NCBI GenBank assembly: GCA_964560135.1
Contig: CAZLKN010000004.1
Location: forward strand, 1-64,000
DNA: 64,000 bases
DNA from: CAZLKN01 sp964560135
Lineage (GTDB): Bacteria; Actinomycetota; JAICYB01
Direction of reading: 5' to 3'
Shown piece after piece: positions 33,909-40,123 of this stretch. Below the pieces are notes generated by a model. That model made no database searches. It saw nothing but the letters and a program-made list of their open reading frames with translations, and was not told the origin of the DNA. Position numbers and translations under genes: made by a program. Numbering within the stretch: the stretch's first letter is position 1; every line of letters starts with the position of its first letter.

Positions 33909-34819
33909 GACCCCACCTGGGTCGGATGCCGGGTCGCCAGTGCCTCGCCGACGCGGACGGCGGCCGCGGTCATGATGTCGAGGTTGCCCGCGTACGGCGG
34001 AAGGTGGTCTCCGGCGCCGGTCACCTCCAGCAGCACGGTCACCCGTCGCGCCGCCGCGCCTCCGGGGGTCGCGAACGGGCCGTCGTCGAAGACCGGGCGA
34101 CCGGCCAGCCGGTAGCCGGGGACGTAGCGGGCGACCTCGGCGACCATCTCCTGTACGGATGCCTCGACCGCGTTCCGGTCGGCGCCGTCGGGCAGCGCGC
34201 AGTAGACGGTGTTGCGCATCACGATCGGCGGTTCGGCGGGGTTGAGGACGATGATCGCCTTGCCGCAGGACGCACCCCCGATCTCCTCCAGAGCGCGGGC
34301 GGTGGTGCGGGTGAACTCGTCGATGTTGTTCCGGGTGCCCGGGCCCGCGGACCTCGAAGCCACGGTGGACACGATCTCCGCGTAGGGCACGTCGCAGATC
34401 CGCCGTACCGCGGCGACGATGGGCACCGTGGCCTGGCCCCCACAGGTGACGAGGTTGAGGTTGGACACGCCGGCATGCGCCTCGAGGTTCACAGGCGGGA
34501 CGACGCCGGGCCCGAGTGCCGCGGGCGTGAGATCGACGGCCGTGAGGCCGGCTTCCCGGTAGCGCGGAGCGTTGGCGGTGTGCACGGAGGCCGACGTCGC
34601 CTCGAACACGATCCGCGCGCCGCGATCATGGTCCAGGAGCCAGCCCACACCCTCGTGGGTGGCCTCGACACCGTGCTCGCGTGCCTCGGCCAGGCCCCGG
34701 CTGTCCGGCTCGATCCCGACGAGCGCGACGAGCTCCAGCGCCTCGGACCGCAGCACCTTGTGCATGAGATCGGTCCCGATGTTCCCCGAACCCACGATCG
34801 CGCAGCCGAGCTTCTCCAT
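33905..34819 (-). CDS. mhpF: Acylating acetaldehyde dehydrogenase (MhpF/DmpF type)
   Basis: A 304-residue CoA-acylating aldehyde dehydrogenase, turning acetaldehyde (or propanal) plus CoA and NAD into acyl-CoA. NAD loop AIVGSGNIGTDLMHKV, catalytic Cys in NLVTCGGQAT (about 127), and SAGPGTRNNIDEFT match the family. ATG 34819 with GGGAG upstream; the longer open frame is the mirror of the HpcH gene. Aldolase and dehydrogenase of this family form a tunnel-linked complex, consistent with the overlap with mhpE. It is the first gene of the pair and its promoter holds the IclR-type palindrome. Confidence 0.92.
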   Translation of the reverse strand: MEKLGCAIVGSGNIGTDLMHKVLRSEALELVALVGIEPDSRGLAEAREHGVEATHEGVGWLLDHDRGARIVFEATSASVHTANAPRYREAGLTAVDLTPAALGPGVVPPVNLEAHAGVSNLNLVTCGGQATVPIVAAVRRICDVPYAEIVSTVASRSAGPGTRNNIDEFTRTTARALEEIGGASCGKAIIVLNPAEPPIVMRNTVYCALPDGADRNAVEASVQEMVAEVARYVPGYRLAGRPVFDDGPFATPGGAAARRVTVLLEVTGAGDHLPPYAGNLDIMTAAAVRVGEALATRHPTQVGS

Positions 34820-34844
34820 GGATCTCCCGACACCGATGCCCTTA

Positions 34845-34857
34845 TCTCGCAGCGAGA
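34845..34857. promoter_or_regulatory. Perfect palindrome TCTCGC-A-GCGAGA in the mhpF/HpcH divergent promoter
   Basis: TCTCGC (34845-34850) and GCGAGA (34852-34857) are perfect arms around a single A. On the minus strand a -10-like TAGATT (34862-34857) abuts it, so a bound protein would block mhpF transcription. Same arms as at 32078-32092 next to the IclR gene. Confidence 0.6.
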
Positions 34858-34897
34858 ATCTATCACACATGGCGGAAAACGATGCCCTCGGAACGTG

Positions 34898-34903
34898 TAC
34901 GCT
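34898..34903 (+). promoter_or_regulatory. -10 element TACGCT of a leaderless HpcH aldolase promoter
   Basis: TACGCT (TANNNT type) ends six bases before ATG 34910, the spacing expected when transcription starts at the start codon. The only purine-rich stretch (AGAGG) touches the ATG and is too close to act as a ribosome site. Confidence 0.45.
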
Positions 34904-34909
34904 CAGAGG

Positions 34910-35692
34910 ATGGTGGACGACCCCACAGCTGCCGGTTCGCGACCCCCGTTGCCCCAGCGCCTGGCCGACGGTCCGCCGCTGCTCGGCACGCTGACGATCG
35001 TGCCCTCGCCGGAGATGACCGAGGTGCTGGCACTCGCGGGCTTCGAGGTCGTCGTCGCCGACACCGAGCACGGATCCTTCGGCACCGAAGCCCTCCCGCC
35101 GCTGATCCTGGCCGCTCGCACGCGCGGGGCCTACGCCATGGTGCGCGTACGGACCGCCGAGGCCTCGCTCATCTCCTCCGCTCTCGATGCCGGGGCAGAC
35201 GGCGTGATCGTGCCCCAGATCTCCTCGGTCGATGCAGCGCGTGCGGCCGTCGCAGCGGCACGCTTCTCCCCCCGCGGCACCCGCGGCGCGAACCCGTTCG
35301 TGCGCGCCGCCGGCTACCGCGGCAACGAGGACTGGTACGCCCACGCGAACGAGACCACCGCCGTCGTCGTCATGATCGAGGGACCCGCGGGCATCGAGAC
35401 TCTCCCCGAGATCCTGCGCGTCGACCATCTCACCGGTGTGCTGGTCGGCCCCTTCGATCTCTCGCATGCTCTCGGCATCCCTGGACGCACCGAGGACCCC
35501 GCCGTGATCGCGGCGGTGGAGAGGGTCATCGAGCAGGCCGGCAGGGCGGGGGTCTCCAGCGGCGTCTTCGCCCCGACACCGGCCGCGGCACGCCGGTGGA
35601 TGAAGGCCGGCGCGTCCTTCGTGATCTTCGGCGTCGACACGGCGTTGACGCTCGAGGGCGTCGGCCGCCTCGTCGGCGAGGCCCTGCCGTGA
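34910..35692 (+). CDS. HpcH/HpaI aldolase (2-keto-3-deoxy-sugar-acid aldolase type)
   Basis: A 260-residue class II pyruvate aldolase. Catalytic His in VVADTEHGSFG (about 45), pyruvate-binding Arg in YAMVRVRTAE, metal Glu in MIEGPAGIE (about 160) and Asp in GPFDLSHALG (about 187). Members include 2-keto-3-deoxy-L-rhamnonate aldolase (RhmA/YfaW), which gives pyruvate and lactaldehyde; the rhamnose context makes that attractive. ATG 34910 taken as leaderless start. The enolase-superfamily gene follows 76 bases later and would supply its 2-keto-3-deoxy acid. Divergent from mhpF across the IclR palindrome. Confidence 0.88.
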   Translation: MVDDPTAAGSRPPLPQRLADGPPLLGTLTIVPSPEMTEVLALAGFEVVVADTEHGSFGTEALPPLILAARTRGAYAMVRVRTAEASLISSALDAGADGVIVPQISSVDAARAAVAAARFSPRGTRGANPFVRAAGYRGNEDWYAHANETTAVVVMIEGPAGIETLPEILRVDHLTGVLVGPFDLSHALGIPGRTEDPAVIAAVERVIEQAGRAGVSSGVFAPTPAAARRWMKAGASFVIFGVDTALTLEGVGRLVGEALP

Positions 35693-35768
35693 CCGTCCGC
35701 AGCTACGTCCGGTAGACGCGCAGGATGGCGGTGTCGTGAACCGTAAAACCACATCACGAGGAGGCTCC

Positions 35769-36968
35769 ATGCCGATGAACGTGACCGCCGTTGAGACGAT
35801 CCGTGTGGAAGAGTTCCCCAACATCGTCTGGGTGCAGGTGCACACCGACGGCGGTCTCACGGGCCTCGGAGAGACGTCGTTCATGCCGGCCCCCGTCGAA
35901 GCCCACATCCACGAGACGATCGCACCGTATCTCCTCGGCAGCGATCCGCTGCAGATCGATCGTCACTGGCGGTCCGGTGTCCAGCACGTCGCCTTCGCCG
36001 GGACGGGGGCCGAGATGCGGGCGAGGTCCGCCTTGGACATCGCCCTGTGGGACCTGTTCGGCAAGGCCACCGGACAGCCCGTGTACCAGCTGCTCGGCGG
36101 CCTGAGCCACGATCGGATCCGCACCTACAACACGTGCGCCGGGTACGGGTACATCCGGTCGGGGGCGCAGTCCGTCGCCAACTTCGGCCTCGAGGCGGAC
36201 GGTGGCCCCTACGAGGATCTCGACGCGTTCCTGCACCGCGCCGACGAGCTCGCCCACTCGCTGCTCGCCGAGGGCATCACCGCGATGAAGATCTGGCCCT
36301 TCGACGCCGCGGCGGAGGAGTCGGGGGGCCACCGCATCGAACGCAACGCCCTGCGAACGGCTCTCGAACCGTTCCGCCGCATCCGCGAGGCCGTCGGCGA
36401 CCGCATCGACATCCTGGTCGAGATGCACGGTCTGTGGGACCTGCCCTGCGCGGTCCAGATCGCGCACGCCACCGAGGAGTACGAGCCGTACTGGTTCGAG
36501 GATCCGATCAGGATGCACGACCTCGGCGCGCTCCGCGAATTCTCCCTGCGCACGAAGACCCGCACCACCGCGAGCGAAACCCTCGCCGGACGCTGGGGCT
36601 TCCGGGATCTCCTCGAGCAGCGCGCAGCGTCGGTGATCATGTTCGACCCCGCGTGGTGCGGTGGCATCTCCGAAGCCAGGAAGATCGCGGCGATGGCCGA
36701 GGCCTACCAGCTCCCGGTCGCACCGCACGACTGCCTCGGCCCGGTCGAGTTCCTCAGCGCGCTGCACGTGTCGTTCAACGCCCCCAACACGCTCGTCCAG
36801 GAGTCGGTTCGGGCGTTCTACACCGGCTGGTACACCGAGCTCGTGACCCACGTGCCGCGACCGGTGGACGGCTGGTTCGCTCCGCCCCCGGGGCCGGGCC
36901 TCGGCACCGGACTCGACCCCGATCGCTTCGCCGCTGCCGACGTTCACCGACGCATCTCCGCCCGATAG
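35769..36968 (+). CDS. Mandelate racemase/muconate lactonizing (enolase superfamily) sugar-acid dehydratase
   Basis: A 399-residue enolase-superfamily enzyme. N-terminal capping domain (about 1-130), then the barrel with ITAMKIWPFD (catalytic Lys strand, about 183), metal-ligand strands DILVEMHG, PYWFEDPIRM and TTASETLAG, and the His-containing APHDCLGPVEFLSA (about 325). The pattern fits acid-sugar dehydratases that produce 2-keto-3-deoxy acids; which sugar acid cannot be told. GAGGAGG is four bases before ATG 35769. It follows the HpcH aldolase gene, giving a dehydratase-aldolase pair, with SMP-30 lactonases in the same island completing an oxidative route. Confidence 0.9.
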   Translation: MPMNVTAVETIRVEEFPNIVWVQVHTDGGLTGLGETSFMPAPVEAHIHETIAPYLLGSDPLQIDRHWRSGVQHVAFAGTGAEMRARSALDIALWDLFGKATGQPVYQLLGGLSHDRIRTYNTCAGYGYIRSGAQSVANFGLEADGGPYEDLDAFLHRADELAHSLLAEGITAMKIWPFDAAAEESGGHRIERNALRTALEPFRRIREAVGDRIDILVEMHGLWDLPCAVQIAHATEEYEPYWFEDPIRMHDLGALREFSLRTKTRTTASETLAGRWGFRDLLEQRAASVIMFDPAWCGGISEARKIAAMAEAYQLPVAPHDCLGPVEFLSALHVSFNAPNTLVQESVRAFYTGWYTELVTHVPRPVDGWFAPPPGPGLGTGLDPDRFAAADVHRRISAR

Positions 36969-36979
36969 ACTGGTTCCCT

Positions 36980-37008
36980 TATCTGAGATAGCATCTCGCT
37001 ATACGATA
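36980..37008 (+). promoter_or_regulatory. Promoter/operator with inverted repeats and TCTCGCTATACGATA box
   Basis: The stretch upstream of the Asp-box gene contains TATCTGAGATA (36980-36990) and GAGATAGCATCTC (36985-36997), both perfect inverted repeats, running into TCTCGCTATACGATA (36994-37008). TACGAT (37002-37007) is a TANNNT -10 candidate. The 15-base box recurs with one change at 40043. Confidence 0.55.
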
Positions 37009-37023
37009 CAGAGCGGAGGAGCG

Positions 37024-38931
37024 ATGCGCTTCCAGCCCCTGGGGCCCTGCGGCGGCTACATCAAGAGCTTCGCGACCGACGACGACGGCCGCGTGTACGC
37101 GGGAGGCGACGACTCATCAGGGATCTGGGCCTCCGACGACGACGGCCTCACCTGGCGCCTGACCACGGGGAGCTTCCCAGACGCCACCGGATGGCAGCTC
37201 GTCACCGGGCCCGGAACCGTGTACGCCGTCGACCACTACGGGCGCTGGCCGCTGCTGGTCACCACCGATCGGGCACAGACGTGGACCCCCTTCGGCTCCG
37301 ACCTCCCGTCGCCGGACGCCAGACGCTTGTCCTGCCTGGCGACCGCCGCGGACGACCCGGACACCCTGCTGGTCGGGACCGGCTTCAACGAGCCCCGTCC
37401 CGGTGACGGGATCTGGCGGTCCGCGGACGGCGGACGCACGTGGCAACACCTCGCTTTCGCCGGGCACACGGTCCCCCACCTGATCCGGGTGGAGGATGTG
37501 TTCTACGCCACCGTGCTCGGAGGCCCGGACGCCCCGGTGCTCGGGCTGCGCAGATCAGCCGACGGAGGACGCACGTGGGAGCCCGCCGGTGACCTCACGA
37601 ACCAGACCGGTATCAGCGTCCTCGCGGACCTCGGCGACGGGATGGTGGCCGCGGGGATCCCGCGCCCCGAGGCGGCGTTGTGGATCAGCCGCGACGGGGA
37701 GGCCTGGGAGCCGATCGGCCTCGCGGGGTCGGTGGTCTGGGATCTGATCCGGGCCGACGGCGCCTTGATCGCGGGAACCGTCCTCGGGGGCCGGGGCGTG
37801 CTCCGCAGCGAGGACGACGGGCAGACGTGGCACCCCTCGGCGGGCCTGCCCAGCCCCACCGTGATGGGCCTCGGGCGCAACCCCCAGACCGGGACGGTCT
37901 TCGCCAGCACGTTCTCGAACTCGGGCGCCTGGCGCAGCGAGGACGGCGGTGGCACCTTCTCGTCGTCCGACGACGGGCTCCACGCCAGCTACATCACCGG
38001 CCTGTCCGCCGGGCCCGAACGCGGGCGGATCGTCGTCAGCCTCCTCGGCACCTACGAGGTCGTCCCCGACGGCAACGCCGACGCCCTGGCGGAGACGCGG
38101 GACGGCGGACGGACCTGGCAGCGGATCGGTGGCCTCAGAGCGCACGGGCTGTGCGTGGCACGCGACCCGGGCGACCCGTCCCGCATCCTCCTCGGAACCT
38201 TCCGGCAGGGTCTGTGGCTCAGCACCGACGACGGTCGGACGTTCCGTCGGATCTTCAACGAGGCGGTCGTCCAAGCCGTCGGATTCGGTGCCGGTGGCGC
38301 CGTGGCCAGCCGGCTCGACCTCCTCCCCGAACCTCACACCGCCCTCCTGCACAGCTCCGACGGCGGCGAGTCCTGGGTGGTCGCCGCCGACGGCCTGCAC
38401 GCCACGTGCTTGGCCCCCGGGGTCGACGCCGCGATCTGGGCGGCCGGATCGGCGGGCATCGCCAGGTCGCCGGACGGGGGCCGCAGCTGGGAGGTCGTGC
38501 GCCGCGAGCCGGCCATCTGCGTGGCTCCCGATCCCACCGATCCCGGCCGGTGCCTGGCGGGCACCCCGGGCGCCGAGGTGCTGGAGACCCGCGACGGTGG
38601 AGCCGGGTGGACAAAGATCGGACCGGAGGTGCCACCCGGCACGACGCGGGGCGTGTACCGGATCGCCGTCGACGGCGACCGTGTGTACGTCGGTCTCGCG
38701 GGGGCCGAGGAAGGCGAGCACATGGACACCGCCGGAGGGTTCTTCGTCTCCGAGGATCGCGGCCGGTCGTGGACGGCCGTGCGCGACGGACTCAGCACCA
38801 CCCACGTCTGGGCGCTGGACATCGACGTCGACGGGGCGGTACTCGCCGGCACCTACGGCGGCGGCGTCCGCCGGCTGCCCAGGGAACCGGGGCCGGCAGG
38901 GTCGGCTTCGAGGACGGGAGCCACACGATGA
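37024..38931 (+). CDS. Asp-box (BNR) repeat beta-propeller protein
   Basis: A 635-residue protein built from about 13 Asp-box repeats (S/T-x-D-x-G-x-T-W pattern), for example SDDDGLTW, RSADGGRTW (twice), RSEDDGQTW, ETRDGGRTW, SSDGGESW, RSPDGGRSW, SEDRGRSW. This gives one or two multi-bladed propellers like those of sialidases, xyloglucanases and YCF48/VPS10-like proteins. I see no sialidase FRIP motif or other catalytic set, and no signal peptide, so catalysis is unproven and location probably cytoplasmic. ATG 37024 has GGAGGA upstream. It stands 55 bases after the dehydratase gene and before a PhyH-type gene, with its own promoter. Confidence 0.83.
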   Translation: MRFQPLGPCGGYIKSFATDDDGRVYAGGDDSSGIWASDDDGLTWRLTTGSFPDATGWQLVTGPGTVYAVDHYGRWPLLVTTDRAQTWTPFGSDLPSPDARRLSCLATAADDPDTLLVGTGFNEPRPGDGIWRSADGGRTWQHLAFAGHTVPHLIRVEDVFYATVLGGPDAPVLGLRRSADGGRTWEPAGDLTNQTGISVLADLGDGMVAAGIPRPEAALWISRDGEAWEPIGLAGSVVWDLIRADGALIAGTVLGGRGVLRSEDDGQTWHPSAGLPSPTVMGLGRNPQTGTVFASTFSNSGAWRSEDGGGTFSSSDDGLHASYITGLSAGPERGRIVVSLLGTYEVVPDGNADALAETRDGGRTWQRIGGLRAHGLCVARDPGDPSRILLGTFRQGLWLSTDDGRTFRRIFNEAVVQAVGFGAGGAVASRLDLLPEPHTALLHSSDGGESWVVAADGLHATCLAPGVDAAIWAAGSAGIARSPDGGRSWEVVRREPAICVAPDPTDPGRCLAGTPGAEVLETRDGGAGWTKIGPEVPPGTTRGVYRIAVDGDRVYVGLAGAEEGEHMDTAGGFFVSEDRGRSWTAVRDGLSTTHVWALDIDVDGAVLAGTYGGGVRRLPREPGPAGSASRTGATR

Positions 38932-38981
38932 CCAGGGACGACGGCGTCTTCTTCGATGGGAACTGCGATTCTGGAGCTTGA
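38928..38981 (+). other. 17-codon open frame coupled to the Asp-box gene
   Basis: ATG 38928 overlaps the stop of the Asp-box gene (ATGA) and the frame ends with TGA at 38979, ten bases before the PhyH-family start. The peptide begins MTRDDGVFFDGN. It may be a coupling peptide or the rest of a lost gene; no family is recognised. Confidence 0.25.
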
Positions 38982-38990
38982 GGGATTCCG

Positions 38991-39776
38991 GTGAACCACC
39001 TCGCGCAGGAGTGGAAGGATGACAACCTCATGATCACGGACAAGGAACGCTACCTGTTCGACTGCAACGGGTACCTGGTGCTCCGCGGTGCCCTGTCGTC
39101 TGAGGAACTTGCTCGGCTGAACACGCTCGTCGACCAGAACCTGGGTCCCGAGCCCGAGCCTTCGCAGCCCGGGCGCCGTTTCCAGTTCCTCGAGTGGGAT
39201 CAGGCCTTCCGGGACCTCCTCGATCACCCCCGGATCTTCTCCCACCTCCAGGAGTGGCTCGGCGACGCGCTGCGTGTCGATCACTGCTACGGGATCGCCT
39301 CGGCTGAGGGGACCCCCCGGCACGACCTCCACCTCGGCGCGACGCCCTACATCCCGGCGTGCTCCTATCACGTCCGGAACGGACGGATCTTCAGCGGACT
39401 CACCGTCGTCACGTGGGCGCTGACCGATCACGCTCCGGGCCAGGGAACGTTCGCGTGCGTCCCCGGAAGCCATAAAGCGAACTTCCCCTGCCCCGACGAC
39501 ATCGCCCGCTTCGAAGGCGACGACCCGACGGTGGCGCAGGTCGCGATGAAGGCTGGGGACGTCCTCATCTTCACCGAGGCTCTCACCCACGGAGCATGGC
39601 CGTGGACCGCGCCCTGGAACCGTCGGGCGCTGCTCTACAAGTACACGCCAGGCCATATGGCCTGGAGCAGTCGCGCCACGTGGCCCGACGCGATCCTCGA
39701 TGGATGCACCGAGCGGCAGCGGAAGCTGTTCGATCCGCCGTACGTCTACAGTGTCGAGCGGAACGCTTTGAGATAA
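38991..39776 (+). CDS. Phytanoyl-CoA dioxygenase (PhyH) family protein
   Basis: A 261-residue Fe(II)/2-oxoglutarate dioxygenase-family protein. Typical segments: RYLFDCNGYLVLRGALS at the start, SGLTVVTWALTDHAPGQGTF, CVPGSHKANFPCP, the distal metal His in ALTHGAWPW and the Arg in RRALLYKYTPGHMAW. The proximal H-x-D motif is not in textbook form (HDLHLG region), so metal binding should not be assumed. GTG 38991 has GAGGGA five bases upstream; ATG 39030 is an alternative that fits the family N-terminus well. Members hydroxylate small molecules; in sugar islands of environmental bacteria they are common but without known substrates. Confidence 0.83.
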   Translation: MNHLAQEWKDDNLMITDKERYLFDCNGYLVLRGALSSEELARLNTLVDQNLGPEPEPSQPGRRFQFLEWDQAFRDLLDHPRIFSHLQEWLGDALRVDHCYGIASAEGTPRHDLHLGATPYIPACSYHVRNGRIFSGLTVVTWALTDHAPGQGTFACVPGSHKANFPCPDDIARFEGDDPTVAQVAMKAGDVLIFTEALTHGAWPWTAPWNRRALLYKYTPGHMAWSSRATWPDAILDGCTERQRKLFDPPYVYSVERNALR

Positions 39777-39991
39777 GAGTCGGGTTCATCGGGTGCCCCG
39801 GCGCTGCCTCGGCCGATGCGCTCGACAAGCTCGCCGCTGAGGCCCAAACCGCCGGGCGGGTGTCGAGGTGCTCGGAATGCGCGAGTCGGTCTACATCGAC
39901 AACCTCGACACCTGCGTGCACCGTCCGGCCGGGGGCGCGGACCCTTCGAGTCGCCGAGTCCCTCCTCGGAGCGACCACGCCCAGTGGATGA
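39773..39991 (+). pseudogene. Possible decayed gene fragment in the PhyH-GHL6 gap
   Basis: The 343 bases between 39776 and 40120 are not empty-looking. One frame (39773-39860) reads IRVGFIGCPGAASADALDKL with GC-rich third positions but begins with ATA, not a start codon. The next frame carries GVEVLGMRESVYIDNLD from about 39861, and the first frame resumes with GARTLRVAESLLGATTPSG up to the stop at 39991. Coding-like sequence that switches frame and lacks a start suggests a degraded gene. No family is recognised. The remainder up to 40119 holds the promoter box at 40043. Confidence 0.35.
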
Positions 39992-40042
39992 GGATCTTGC
40001 CGGTCCGATCCCCGTCGGTCGATTTCTCTTTAAGATATAGGC

Positions 40043-40057
40043 TCTCGCCATACGATA
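40043..40057 (+). promoter_or_regulatory. TCTCGCCATACGATA promoter box
   Basis: Differs at one position from TCTCGCTATACGATA at 36994-37008. TACGAT (40051-40056) is a -10 candidate. Four bases after it begins a 20-codon open frame (ATG 40061) that ends over the start codon of the next gene. Confidence 0.5.
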
Positions 40058-40060
40058 AGC

Positions 40061-40123
40061 ATGGGACACGATCACAGGCCGAGGCAGCGAAGGTCCAGCC
40101 CGGCACGGAGGAGCTTCACATGA
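40061..40123 (+). other. 20-codon upstream open frame overlapping the GHL6-like gene
   Basis: ATG 40061 opens a frame MGHDHRPRQRRSS... that ends with TGA at 40121-40123, overlapping the ATG of the glycoside hydrolase gene (ATGA). It is very basic. Its ATG lies just downstream of the TACGAT box, so a leaderless leader peptide is possible. Confidence 0.3.

Noticed and set aside
37024..38931. Calling the Asp-box protein a sialidase
   Set aside because: Asp-boxes are present but no FRIP motif, arginine triad or Tyr/Glu pair could be identified, and there is no signal peptide.
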